64,000 bases of DNA from Terana coerulea (GCA_024811115.1 JAKOGH010000941.1:1-64000); one strand, 5' to 3'; positions 43,966-56,377 are shown, counted from the first letter of the stretch. Made by a program: numbers and translations. Notes: a model not told the origin generated them from the letters alone.

Positions 43966-44014
43966 AGGAACACCTTGCGTGACAAAGCTGCTCTTTGTCA
44001 CACAAAGTGTTCCT
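43966..44014 (+). other. Conserved 49-nt hairpin, copy 1
   Basis: AGGAACAC-(5)-GTGACAAAG-CTGCT-CTTTGTCAC-(5)-GTGTTCCT folds into two perfect stems of 8 and 9 bp with a symmetric 5/5 internal loop and a 5-nt apical loop. Identical arms occur at 56378-56426. It could be a small-RNA precursor or a structure of a longer transcript; no promoter is assigned. Confidence 0.6.
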
Positions 44015-46397
44015 CACTGCTCGTAGCTCTGCTCACTCCTTGCATTCATTTTCTTGTCAGACAGCACAATATTCATTGCATTTAATGAAGGCCTTGTAGC
44101 TACTCCAAATCTGAGTCCTCAACATATTTCAATGTGCGGAGCCCTGTGCGCCGTGTGCCCTTTCGTTTGATCTCGCCTCCAGTCGCCACTGATGGCGCTT
44201 CTCACCCTGTCGGCTTGATGGCCCCGTGCTTCCGTAAGCGTTTCCCTTACACAGGCATTTTGCGGCAGCTCGGATGTCAGTGTTGACCATTGGTGCCGCA
44301 CCATGGGTGCCATGGGTGCGTAGCCTCATGAAAAGTCCACAACAGCACTATTCTTTATTTATATTGTCCAGCGCCATCTGCTTGCAACTCGCAGCTCTTC
44401 TTGCTTTCATAGTGCGCAACAGTGTCCAAAACATGACCGGAAATTGTTGAGTTTCGCCAAGGAGCCGGCGACCTAGAGGACCCCGCGTAGCAAGTATTGA
44501 TGCGTGATTTGCTAGCCTGAGGCGTACAGCGCGCCGTAAAGTTCTGCTCCCGCTGTTACAATCCAAGCCTGGGGCCCATGCAAGCTCCAAGGTCATTGAA
44601 GCCCTCGCCACTGAGTGCGCCGCAGGTGCGCCGTCATGAAGCGGTTCGGCTAGTGGGTGTCTGCACAATGCAGGCTCCGCATGAATATGATAACGGCTTG
44701 CGTAGGTACCCGGACGTGGATACCGTCCGGGTCCATCAGCGGGTGACAGCGTCGGACATGTTGCAAGGACAGCGTGGAAGCGACGCGTCCATCACAGGCG
44801 GAATGGCGGAATATCCTCCGGCCTACGGTCTCGCCTCGAGTAATGCCGTCACGGATCTTCTAACGTAACCGTGCCCGGATTTACGGAAACATCCCGAGAC
44901 GCATTGACTGCCGAACACAACGGGAAAGCAGTCGGCGCCTTTCAGCCCTTTGAACAATCGCTAGACCTGCGTCGTCGTTTAGTTTCACGCAGATATGTGA
45001 CCGTTAATGAACGGCTTACCGATGTTATATAGTACGCACAGCGCGTCCAGTGTATGGCATCGAGAGTACCAGCGATACAGAGGCAATGCTCGAAAGGCCT
45101 TAGGCATTCCGCAGAATGTCTACGCATCGTCGGATAGGCCCAGAGCTTCGGCGGCCGGCTTCGCGGTTCAATGGACCGCCCACCGTTTACGCCGCGCCGC
45201 ACTTCAACGGCCACGCCAAGCGACCGCCGGTCCGCACCACTCAGTTGCTAGCATGACCAAATGTTGCAACGGCGAAACAGCGCGCATGCCTCCAAGCAGA
45301 GCTATGCATCCAATCGCGTCAGTCATTTACATGAGTAAACGCTTCTGGCACCCTCACCGTGCACTTGCTGCCGGCGAGCTCGTCCACATGTGTGCAACCC
45401 ATCATGCTAGCAATGCGATCCACCTAGTGTCGACGGCCACTGCACCACTCTTTGCGAGGGCAGGACAACTTCGCGGCGTGAGCTGGAATAGCGGCCCGTG
45501 TGCGTGCGACGAGTACCACAGGCTGCGAGGCTGCAGGAATCAGGATGGACCAGTGCGCTCGCCGAGAAGTTATTCTGCAGCGAGAAAACCTGTTTTGAGT
45601 TGAAAAGCTATCAGAAAAACATTCCAGCAATGTGCACTCGGCATTTCCAGGCGGGCAGCAGAAGAGGGCTGCTGGTCGTGGCGAGCGTCGGTGTCGGACA
45701 CCGACGCTCGAGCCGATTCAGGCTCCCGCTCTAGACGGGCGCCTAATGACTCTGGAGCCAGACATCTCGCCAAATCAGGAAGGTGTCGTGCATCGACGCG
45801 TCCTGCTCCCTGCCGCCAACCAGCTCAACTAACCTCTCTGTTTCGCAAAGGACTCAGGCCCAGCAACACTCGTACATCGGTTTTATACGGTACGTGAACA
45901 TTTCGCACTACTTTACTGGTATTTCCGACTGAATTGTATGCAGAATATGCACGCTGAGTGTATTTCTGTGCTCAGATGCAGGTCTGCGTGAGGACGGGGA
46001 GAGGAGGGCCAAACATTGCCGAGGGGAGGATCAGATGGAAGGGACGCGCTAGAGACAGGTGCGTCTCACGCTTTGTGACCAGGCCGCACCTCACTTTTTC
46101 CCGTTTCATTCCAGACTCCTCTGGACGTGTTCACGGACGACATCCTCGTCAAGGAAAGGTCGCCGAAGGGTTATTCCAAGACACCGCGCCCCCAAGCAAG
46201 CATCAAGGACGACCATCAGTCCATCACACGCACTAGAGCGTTACGACATCGCGAAATGAGCCCGGTTCGCTGGGCTCTTTCTGCGTTTTCGTCGCACTCC
46301 GGCGAGGATGTAGACAGGCTGACAGACCTTCCTGCCGACGGGGGCTTAGGGCGAGCCGGATCCTGGAGATAGGACGCCGGCCGAGCATCAGGAAAGG
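44015..46397. other. Duplicated region without a recognised gene
   Basis: Matches 56427-59489 except for the MITE. Plus-strand frames such as 44578-44868 are conserved between units (QAPRSLKPSPLSAPQVRRHE), but so is the DNA around them, and no domain was recognised. Confidence 0.45.
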
Positions 46398-46404
46398 TAT
46401 AAAG
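46398..46404 (+). promoter_or_regulatory. TATA box before CT tract, unit 1
   Basis: TATAAAG is followed at 46441-46498 by an almost pure CT tract, a common fungal arrangement of TATA, pyrimidine-rich stretch and transcription start. Conserved at 59490-59496. It would drive transcription into the split-exon array. Confidence 0.5.
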
Positions 46405-46700
46405 AATGAGGACGACAGGGCTCAAATCCTCAGCTCTCGAGCCTCCTCTCCTCCTCTCCCCTCCTCTCCTCTCCTCTCTCCGCTCTCTCCCCCTGCTCTT
46501 CGGCATCGGGCACATCCATCACTGTCGACTGGCACTGCAGACGTGCTGCGCTTGCACTTGTCATCCCTCTGCCGTTGGAAACGCGTCGCTCATCGCGTTC
46601 CCATCCGAGTGTCTGTGAATTTCTTGCCGGCTCATGCTGTTCAAGTTGTTACTTACCCGGCTTATTCCAGCTTATAAGCAGGCCTGCGAGTGTTTCAATG
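46405..46700 (+). other. CT tract and possible first exon
   Basis: A frame of 70 codons (46406-46618) starts just after the TATA box, but that is too close for a normal leader and half of it is CT-tract Leu/Ser/Pro. It more likely belongs to the untranslated leader. Confidence 0.35.
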
Positions 46701-48540
46701 CATTGCTCCTTTAACGGTACGCGTTTACTTTAGCTGCTCATTAATGCTGCTTACCTGATCATCCGAACGCGATAGAAGCCTGCGAGAGCACTGTACAAGT
46801 CTCATCAGTAAGTCTGCCATACTTGCTCTTACATTTGCTCATAACTGATGCAACGTAACTGATTAATTAGACGGCCATCGCTTTCGCAAGCTGGTGCCCG
46901 GCAGCTCACATCGCCGTCTCCGAATCCAAATCACCGTCGTCTATAGCTTTCGACTGGTCGACTGAGCGCGCGTCACCGCCGCGGTATGGCACTGCAAATC
47001 GGGGTGCGTCCGTCGGCTCCTAATGCAGATCCACTACTCGCACGCATCGATAGACTGTCACCCAGGCCGACGTCGTAGCGGGTGGGCGATTTGACGACGG
47101 CACGGAGACGGCGCCGTCGTCAAATCTCTCCGGCATGCCTATGCAAGCCATTTCTCACTCGCTCGTCCTATACGGCGGCATGAAATGCCTACATAACGGT
47201 ATGTATCTAACCTACTAGTAATGGTATTAATTCGACTAATGACGTGCCACTACATCAGCGGGAGCTATACTACGACGAGATAAGAACACACTGAGGTTCG
47301 TAACGTCCCATCTCAATCTACTACTAATGCTGATACCATGATCACAGGTCAGGTCAAGGACGACCTCTCGACGCCAGAGACATGGCCGCCAGCTTCGCCG
47401 TCTCGACATCTTCGCCGTACCGCCGCCGCAAGCTATGCACGCCATTTCCCACTCGCTGGTTATTTGCGGCGGCATCGGGTTCTGGTTCAGCGGTCGCCGG
47501 TATGTCGTCGTCAACCTACTAGCAAGTATGTTACTAATGAACTGCTAGTAATGACAGCGTGAAGACTTTAATACAGGGCGATTCGATGATATATGAAATC
47601 ACAGTCCAGGTCAGTAAGCAAAGCGCGTATCAACTTGCTACCACCGCTAACGAACGCAGGTGAACAACCCATAGGACTCGCCGAAATCGAGGGTGAATGC
47701 TCGACTTCAAACTCATTCACGGCGGTGGTCGAATTTGTGTCGGCGCCGTGCGGCCCTCGCATGCTATGCACGCCGTTTCGTATTCGCTCGTCGCACGGTG
47801 CGACGTCAAATTATTTTAATTGGTACGTGGTTAGGCTGCTAGTAAGCGTGCTAATCGGACTAATGAAACACTTTCATTATAGCGAGGCTATCGTACTATG
47901 AACGTATAATTTACTTGGTTAGTAATCCCTCGTATCCACTTGCCACGAATGCTTACTACTGTAATAACAGATGAACAAACTCCCGCCCAGCGTGAAAGCC
48001 CATGCTCGTCGCTCGATGCCGTACTTGTGCACGACAACGCAATGCGTCCGCACCGCCGCCGCACGGTGACGGTGCGGCTCACATGCCATTTCCCACTCGC
48101 TCGTCGCGCGGCACGGCGTTGAACTGTAACTCAACGGTACGTCTGTAGACTATTAGTACCTATCTTAGTCGGGCTAATAGAATGGTTTCACTTTAGCGGG
48201 GCGGGCATGCTACGATATTGTAATCAAGGTCGGTGGTGTCTTGTATTAATCCGCTACGAACACTGCCGCTATGAACTTATAGATCTGAATGCGAGCCTCA
48301 ACGTGGGAGTCACGGCGCGCCGGTCGCGCAGTGTGTAGACCGTAGCCATGCCACTCTGACGCGGTATGCACGCCATCTCCCGCTCGCTCGTCGCGTGCGG
48401 CGGCATGAAATTCTGCCATCCCGGTACGTTCTCGATCTGTAATTGAGTAATATTGTGATACTAATGAATTCTCACTCCAGGAGACATCTGAGTGCAACAG
48501 GACTATGAATAAAGTAAGTAACCTCTTGCTTTACTCTACA
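46701..48540 (+). repeat. Array of five split-exon modules, unit 1
   Basis: Modules of about 300 bp repeat with donors at 47199, 47500, 47823, 48137 and 48424. Each has a long exon-like block of 140-170 nt ending in a conserved part (around ATGCACGCCATTTCCCACTC, potential peptide MHAISHSLV), a GTATGT/GTACGT donor and a 55-65 nt intron-like stretch with ACTAAT(G/A). Then comes a short exon-like block of 32-52 nt (e.g. 47259-47295), a second intron-like stretch ending in CAG/TAG, and the next long block (47348-47499, 47660-47822, 47971-48136, 48283-48423). Frames are not kept from module to module and stops occur, so a spliced non-coding RNA or a decayed modular gene is more likely than an intact protein. 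Confidence 0.6.
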
Positions 48541-48559
48541 TACCCGACCGATTGATTGC

Positions 48560-49250
48560 GACATAATAGACTCGGACGGACGCACGCGGCGTTAGCACAA
48601 TGTTCAACGCGCTAGCGATGTCCGTGAACGCGCACGTCGAGGCGGCAGCAACCTCACTCGTCCGCGATTAATCCTCGCAGGCCGCGGCAGCGTTGACGGC
48701 GGCCGAGGCGCAGTGCGCCGTCTTGTTCATATACGGTATGTTTACGTTTGTCTCGTGCCTTGACAATGCACTGAGGCTCACGCCGTCGTAATAGCGCGAC
48801 CTCACTCGTCCGCGATTAATCCTCGCAGGCCGCGCCGGCGTCGACGGCAGGTAAGGCGCGGCGCGCCGTCTCATTTATATACGGTATGTCCACGTCTATC
48901 TCGTGCTGTGATAATGCACTCGGGCTCACGCCGTCGTAATAGCATCAGCAGCCTTACGCGTCCGCGATTAATCCTCGCACGCGGCGACGGCAGCCGAGAC
49001 GCGGCGCGACGTCTTGTTCATATACGGTATGTCCACGTTTGTCTCGTGCCTTGACAATGCACCTAAGCTTATGCCGTCGTAATAGCCTCAGCAATCTTAC
49101 TCGTCCGCGATTAATCCTCGCAGACCGCGCCGGCGTCGACGGCAGCCGAGGCCGCGCGCCGTCTCGTTCACGTACGGCATGTCCGGGTTCGTCTCATGCC
49201 TTGATCCCGCACCCAGCCTCACGCCGTCGTAATAGCCTCTCGCTGCCAGT
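48560..49250 (+). repeat. Second exon-intron array, period about 147 bp, unit 1
   Basis: Four units with donors at 48736, 48884, 49027 (GTATGT) and 49177 (GCATGT). Each has CTCGTCCGCGATTAATCCTC, a GC-rich exon-like body of 84-91 nt, the donor, and an intron-like stretch ending GCCGTCGTAATAG. Exon lengths are not all multiples of three. It directly continues the previous array. Confidence 0.65.
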
Positions 49251-52200
49251 AACCGCATTCCGTATAGGCAGTCATCAATGCACGTACGTGTGTACCCTTG
49301 CATGCGTGCGCTTTATGCTAACCTTAACCTCACTTATCCAGGCCTCCAGGCAACGTCGTGACGGAGTCGAGGAGCATGCGGGAACGCCGTTGCCCTGTCT
49401 CGTTAACGTGTATTAACATACAGTTAATAATGTATCAAGTTTGTGATGCATTGCACCACACGTCCACCGTTACAATCTGCTACAATAAGCAGGAGTTGTT
49501 ACCCTGAGTAAGGACTAATAGTATTTCAATGGGCATCGAGAGGCTGATGAACGATGGCATTGGGCAATGTGAATCAAGTGACGGGCTCAGTCGTCTGTCC
49601 ACGACACTCGAGTCGCGATAGGCTACCTCTCGTGTGCGCCGTGAGTCACTCAATCCTTTCTATTCTATCAATACAACGATACTAATCATAATGTTCAGAG
49701 ATAAATTTAAATCTCAAAATATACGCGTTCCGTCTCGGGCTGTGTTCGGGTGCACGTTCATTAGTGAGTCAAAATCCGTTCATTACTCTTCAATCCTCTA
49801 ATATACATGTGCTATTGAGGTGTTACAATTACACCGAGGTAGCAGTGCTACCGCGACCCTACTCCTTCGGTGTCGGCCACACGGGGACGACGCGCCACGA
49901 CGCGGCTGCGTTGCGTGAGGGTGGCTGTCGGGGGACGGTCACCGTCCATCTTGGCCTTCGCGGCTCGCAGTGGCAAGTAGCCTGCAGGCGTCGCCTGGCG
50001 CACTCCTCTGCGGGTCTGCTCTTGTCCTCGGCGAGGCTGCAAAGCAGGGACGCACGGCGCATGTCGTCCGCGACGGAGCCGTGCGTGACTGCGTTAGATG
50101 CGTGATGTTCCTTGCTCGACTGGGGCTCGGTCATGGGCATCGGCGGACGGTGTCGTTTGTCTTGCGCTGCGCAGCTCGCGCCGGCAAGCTCGACGAGGAC
50201 GCCATCGCGCATGCTCCGCTGTGCGCATGTCGTCGTCGGCGTCGTTCGTCCCACAGCCTTGCATGCGTGCATCCGGTGCGTCATGGCCTCGGCTCGCATT
50301 TGGGGGCTTTTCTAACAATGCCCTCCACTCATCTAGGGCGTGTCTGATCTCTTGTACACCGTCTGTACGGTATGGCGGGAGCGGCCAAGGTGCGTCGTCT
50401 CTGTTTTCCTCTCTTTGGTTCCTCTGTCGTCGTCGTCGAGCGGGCGGCTGGGGTGTTTGGGGGCACACGATCTGTGCGGCGCGGCAGAGACGGCCGGTGC
50501 GCCGCCGCCGCCCTCGTGCCTTTGTGTCCGTGGGTGCCTGCCGCCGCCCTCGCTCGCGCATCCAGCACGCGGCGGGTCCTCTGGACGTCCAGCCCAGCCC
50601 GAGCTGCACATCGCAAACGCCAGCGAGCCGCCGCCGCGCTCTGTGTGGGCTCCCGTGTGGGGCGTCGTCTCCGCGCGGTCGTCGAGATTGTCGGGAGCCC
50701 GCCGCCCTGTCTGCGTTCGCCCGACACGCCCGTCGTGCGCTCGCGTTGCGGCGCACCGCCGTGATGTCTTGTCGTGTGCGGCACGTCGGCCGTTCCGTTC
50801 TGAGCTCTCTGTGTGCCGCTCCGGCACGCCTCTTGTCCTTTCGGTGCGCGCGTGCACAGAGCATCGATCGCCCTGGACCGCGCACTCTGTGTGGGCAGCA
50901 CGCTGTTGCGCTGCTCGTCGTGTTCGTCGCGCGCGCACGCCAAGCGTCGATTCACCCGGGCTCTCTGCGTGCGCACGCAGCGTATCGGACCGTGGTGCTG
51001 TGAACCTTGGCGCACGCTACGTGTCTGCGGCTCCTGCATAGGGCCCTCGGCCTGCTCTCCGCGTTCGCGCACACGGCGGCCGTCCTGTGGCGACAGCCGG
51101 GTCACGGCAGCGGCGGCATGCGCGCGTGCGTCCGTGCGCCTTGTGGGCCGCGCTTGCACGTTCTGACCGTCGGCTCGCGACGAGGTCTCCGGCCACGCGG
51201 CGGACCGTCCGCGCCACGTCCGTGCGCCTTGCCGTACGGCGGGCACCCGCCGATTTTCCACATAGGGCGTGTGCCGCGAGACGTCGCGTCGCCGTCACCA
51301 TGCCCGGTCTGTCTCGTCCGCGTGCTCCAGGTTCACGAGTAGTTAGACCGCTGTGTAGAATAAATTAGATAGAGGCGGTGCGAGCGAGGGGGCAAGGACG
51401 GTACTTGCCGGTGAAATCCGCGCCGCGCGAGTGCCCGACGGGCGGGAGACTGTCGCACGGAGCAATGGAACGGCGAGGACGGTCTTGAGTGTGTTGTGAA
51501 CGCGGGCTCGGCTCGATGAGATGTGGCGAGGGCCCGAGCGAATGGCTCTGTGCGAGGCCGGCAAGCTCTGAAGTCGCCGTGCGTTCGGTCCAGAATAATG
51601 CCAAATACCCGTAGGAAGCGTACCGTGTCGTCTGCGGACCCTAGGCAGCATTCACGAGACGGCGCCGTCGGTCCCGGCGGTCGGGTAGAACCAAACATCG
51701 GCGGTGCTCGGCGGAGACGCGCCCGATCGGCGTGAAACGTTGCGCGCGTGTAGAAGGCCTTGTGTCATGTCCATTTATTGAGAGTAGTGGTGGCTGTGTG
51801 CGCTGCGCGCGCGCGGGGCATGGCAATTTCGAGGTATTCGTGCGCGGGAGGCGCAGAGAGCATCACTCTGCAGGCACATCAGCTACACGGGTCGGATGTT
51901 CACCGAGCGTTGCACTCACCTCTAGCTACCTTTTCCCATGCTGCTTATTCGTCCCGACCGCGTTCGTCGCGCAGAAAGGCAGAGGACGTCGCCGAGCGCA
52001 GCGAGGCTGTCAGGCGACACCGAAGGCGCGTACGGCTTGCAGACGCGACCTGCGCCATGCAAGCGCTGTTCTCTGTGTGTATGCGTCGTTTTGCGACATT
52101 GGGCGACGCCTGGCGAGCAGAGGATGCTGAAAGGCTCTGAAAAGGCTCCCTCGCACCCGAGCGTACTTGGGGTCGGCACAGCATGCGCGGCGCACGCCAA

Positions 52201-52570
52201 ACTCGAGATTCGTGGCGCACTTTGTTGTTCAGAGCGACGTGAGGTGTCGAAGCGGACGGGCCGCGGCGTGGTGAGTGCGACGTCGGGGAGGAGGCGGCCG
52301 TCGAAGGGAAAGAGGAGTGGGCGCTTGCGAGTGAATGCGAGGACGCCGCGCATGGCGTGCAGCTGGTCTGGATCTCGCGTTGGTCGTGCTGCACGCGCGC
52401 CCCGCCAAAGCTGCGGTTGGGAGGGCCTGGCTTGGATCGCGTCGACGCGTTGCTCCCGCCCAAGCGTGGAATGCGCGTTGTGGAGTGGTCTGCGGTCGGC
52501 GTGCACACTGTGCCAGTGCGAAGAACCACGCTTCAAGCTTCGGCTCCAAGACGCATCGTGCTCGAGTACA
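49251..52570. other. GC-rich end of unit 1, no credible gene
   Basis: Long frames on both strands (e.g. 50094-50885 and 50329-51261, minus; 50098-51003, plus) overlap the same DNA, are Arg/Ala/Ser-rich and lack domains, as expected of GC-rich non-coding sequence. 49251-51049 is repeated at 62202-64000. Confidence 0.45.
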
Positions 52571-52950
52571 TGCGCACTTTGGCAGCAGAGCATACCATAT
52601 ATATGCAGGCAAGATCGTTGCTGGAGCTGCATGTCCGCCCCCTGCCGGCCCGATATCCCCTCAGGCGCCCTGTTCCAGTTGTGGGGAAAGTGCCACGCGA
52701 GGTATGCTGACGTAAGCATTTCTGGAGCGGCCAAATGAACCATGGTTGCTTTCTTGAGGCGGACGCTCCCAAGTGACCGTGCACCACCCCTGCTCTCCTG
52801 CCACCTGCGTCTTGGCCTGCTCGTCTGCGGCTTGTGCTGTCCTTCCTCCAAGAACGACTCTCCTTTCGCCGCCACACTGGTCCTTCACGCAGCCCACCCG
52901 CGCTCACCCAGTCGTCCTGGACCCCAGTCCGCGTCGCAACGGCAGCTAGC

Positions 52951-53914
52951 ATGGAATACACATTCGGCGGGAAGTACCTCCTCGGAGAAGAGGTGGCGGT
53001 GGGCGGATGCGGCACGGTCTTCCAGGGCGTGCACAAGATTGCGGGCAAGGAGGTGGCGATCAAGGTCGAGCCGGCGGTCGCGCGGTCGTCGCCGCTGCAG
53101 CAGGAGACGAAGATATACCGGTCGCTGCAGGGAGGCCCGGGCGTGCCGTGGATGATGTGGGCAGGCAGGTCGGGGAGTACAACGTGATGGTGATCGACCT
53201 GCTCGGCCCGTCGCTGGAGGACCTCTTCCAGACGTGCAACCGCTACTTTTCGCTGAAGACGGTGCTCATGCTCGGCGTGCAGCTGGTACGTGCCCTCGGT
53301 CTGTGCGACGACCGCTTTGGCTGACTGGCCCCAGCTCGACCGGATCGAATACATCCACTCGCGCGGGCTCGTCCACCGGGACATCAAGCCCGCGAACTTT
53401 GTGATGTCGTCGCGCGAGCCGGCGGAGTCGTGCGTGAACGTGATCGACTTCGGGCTGGCGAAGAAGTACCGCGAGCCGCTGACGGGCGCGCACATCCCGT
53501 ACCGGCAGGACGAGCAGCACGGGGTCGGCACGTCGCTCTTTGCGTCGATCCACACGCACGACGGCATCGAGGCGTCGCGGCGCGACGACCTGGAGGCGCT
53601 CGCGTACATGCTCATGTACTTCCTGCGCGGGTCGCTGCCGTGGCGCAAGATCCGGGGCGCGACGACGCGCGCGACGTGGGACGCCATCCGCGCGAAGAAG
53701 ATGGAGACGATGGAGATCCGTGAAGCTGCCCGACGAGCTCCAGACGTTCTACCGCTACGTGCGCGGGCTCGAGTTCCGGGCGAGGACAGACAGCGCGTTG
53801 CGTGGATGGACGGGCACGGGCGGCTATTGGCGGGATGGACGAGCAGGGGTTCGCCCTCTGCGGAGGATGTTGTGTTATCGAAAAAGACGAGAAAGGGTGG
53901 TGTTTGGGGTATAG
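52951..53914 (+). pseudogene. Casein kinase 1-like gene, copy 2, frameshifted
   Basis: Same domain order as copy 1 and the same missing base before [14 protein letters not shown], so that lesion is older than the duplication. Here the second half is better: LPWRKIRGATTRATWDAIRA is in frame. A new deletion after KKMETMEI (near 53720, where copy 1 has CTGACC) shifts the rest. HRDIKPAN and DFGLAKKY are kept. Each copy is therefore intact where the other has its private break, but neither is whole. Confidence 0.8.
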
Positions 53915-54129
53915 TTATCGGTAAGATTCCTTTCTGGTATGGTACGCGTGGTCGGCGCGCGGGTGGGGATCTGACGCTGTTCTCTGCGCTGTTGCGGTGT
54001 GCTGAGTCCTGACCCCCGTTTCTCGTCTAGTGTCTCTGTACCACCAGCCGCGCCGCTGCGCAATGTCACAATCCCGCCGGTGGCAGCGCAGCCACGGGAC
54101 GCGGCCTTCTGCATGGCCTTCATGGCTGC

Positions 54130-55540
54130 TTGCTCGCCGGACGAAGCTCTGTTGCGGCGCGTCGAAATCGGCCACAGTGCGACCTCTCGCGATCGGCGCG
54201 CCAGTACTTGCTGTGCGGACACCGGCGCCGTCTTGTCTCGCCCGTCCCGTCACGCCCGTCTGCTTGCCATGCGGCCATCTCGCCCTCGAATTCCCGGCTG
54301 CAGCGTTCCACTCCCGGACGCAAGTCTAAGGGGTGGAACGTTAAATCCTGTCGCGAGCATCGGTCTAACCCTAACCCACCTCTCGGTACGCAAGGACACC
54401 CATGTCGCCCATCGGGACGGCCGTCTCGCTGGTCGTCTCGCTTACCATCCACAGTAGCGTGGCCTGACGCGGCTCGCGGGACGGCGATCTGTTGCGGAAC
54501 GTCAACACTCCGCCGTTCATACTGTCCGCCTGCGCTCGCTCACCTATCGTTCTGGTGTCTGGCACTCTGGTTTCGGACGGCTGGCCTTCCTTCGACCCTG
54601 TTGGGCTTGCGCGTCGACAATCTACCGCGCCGAGTCAGCTGGGGACCCTTCACGCCAGTTCATTCGTGGCTTACCTCGGCTTCTTGCGTCCTGGTCGGCG
54701 GACGGCGACCTGTTGCGGAATGTCAAACTTGCGCCGTTTGCACCGTTTGCTGGCAAGCTCTCGGTTCTCGCGCTCCCGTTTCGGACGGCTAGGCTCGCTG
54801 CTACCACGTTTGGCTTGTGGACTGACTGTCGACCACGCCAAGTCAGAATGGGTCCCTTCACGCGCGTTGACTTGTGGCTTACCTCTGCTTCTGTCGTCCC
54901 GGTCGGCGGACGGCGATCCGTTGCGGAACGTCAAACACGGCCGTCGCCAGCCCCTCTGCATCGCGACAGTGCGGCGTTCCTCTGCACTTCACTTATGTGC
55001 TGCTCGCTGGAAGAAGATCTGTTGCGGAACGTCAAAAATTGTTGCGTCCGCACTGAAATACTCTCGCTTACCTCTCGGCCTTGGCCGCCGGACGGCGATC
55101 TACCGTGGAACGTCGAACTGGTCTCAATGAACGTCTGGCCTTTGCACCCTTTCGGCAATGTCGGCGGCGTCTGTCTTGACTGCAGACAACAAGGCGTGAG
55201 TACTTGCGACCAGTAACACAAACAGCGCGTACTGACCTCTCGCTGGCCTTTCAAGTCCCGCAACGCCACAAAGGCCGTTCGGCCTTCCAACCACCAGAGC
55301 GCCAGACCCCCGGTCACCGGACGACGATCTGTCGTCTCCACGCCATCCGTGACCCTGCACGCCCAGCCATGCGCATGCGGCACAGCGACGTCAACGCGAC
55401 GCGATCTACGGCAGCAACGTGAACGGCTCGCGCGACAGAGCTAGAATCGAATGCTATGAGTTCGGCGCTCCGTAGACGACCGTGAACGAAGCTCACCGAA
55501 CCCCATATTTCCGGACGGCGATATGTCGTGTCAACGCAGA
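54130..55540 (+). repeat. Degenerate CTGTTGCGG repeat, unit 2
   Basis: The same series as 41815-43110 with one additional copy near 54705-54730 (GGCGACCTGTTGCGGAATGTC), inside an insertion of about 200 bp that repeats the flanking CGCCGAGTCAG / CGCCAAGTCAG blocks. Confidence 0.6.
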
Positions 55541-56377
55541 TTGACCCATAGATACCTCTGTCAACCGCTCTTAGTGGACAGTCAATGAAATCCTCTAATG
55601 ATTGCTTACCGTCATTCAAGTCTTGTGAGCGCAAACGCGATGGACAGCCTTGCAGGCTCTTGCGAGCCTGCTCGGCGCCACAACGGCGAAGCGTCGTGCT
55701 TGGTCGTCTTCTCCACATCGGGACATCTTCTGAGTCGGGATCGTCCATCGACCACGAGCGGCGCTGCTTGCTACATGCGCCCTCGCGCGCTGTAGCGGCT
55801 GGCTTGCCTCCTGGCCTGCAATCAGCTCGCGCACAAGTGTCTCGCGACGACGGGCGCTTATTTGCTCGTCAGCTACAGTGGCCTTGAGAACACCAAATCA
55901 AGAGCGTACCTTGGCCGAAATACCTCCCGGTGCCTTCCAATGCACATACCCAATCACTGCTCCCTATATTCCATCCCTACGCGGCATGCTGGGCCTATCT
56001 AGGCCTGTTCAAAGGTCTTCTAGGGTTCTGAAAGGTGAGGATACAAGTTGTCTTGCTGGCTGGTGTGTAGCAGATAGGTTGTAGAGAATGTAGAGAAAAT
56101 AAAATGAAGGCATATGTGAGGGCGGTGAGCAAGATGAATGTGGTCAGTGAGCAAAGTGAAAAGGTGGGACTGGCTCAGGCTGCGAAAATTCTCAGATCCA
56201 GATCTCACTTCAAAATTCACCAGAAAGTCTCTCAGATACTCTGATGCTACCGGACATTACTCTGGACTCAGTGTGGATGCCGCTGTTGGTTTTGTTGGTC
56301 TCATCAACCCTGGATGGTGCCCCTCGCACAGGTTCACACTAGGACAGAGCCGCTTCAGGCCGCTGATCTCGGACAGC

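Larger units (their letters stand above)
40194..52570 (+). repeat. Tandem duplication, unit 1
   Basis: Similarity to unit 2 begins at TGCGCAC (40194 and 52571) and runs, with small indels, to the end of the window. The offset is 12377 at the kinase start, 12412 at the hairpin and about 13100 after the MITE in unit 2. Sequence 51050-52570 has its counterpart beyond the window. Confidence 0.85.

Noticed and set aside
46406..46618. 70-codon frame after the TATA box
   Set aside because: Starts two bases after the TATA box and is mostly the CT tract; not a credible protein.
50094..51261. Long minus-strand frames of 200-310 codons
   Set aside because: Arg/Ala/Ser-rich, overlapping equally long frames on the other strand, no domain; expected from GC-rich DNA. 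Conservation in unit 2 reflects the duplication, not selection.
51922..52875. 317-codon minus-strand frame and 266-codon plus-strand frame over the unit boundary
   Set aside because: They span the junction of the two units and have no recognisable domain or start context.
52533..53687. 384-codon minus-strand frame
   Set aside because: It is the antisense of the kinase copy at 52951-53914; kinase motifs read clearly on the plus strand.
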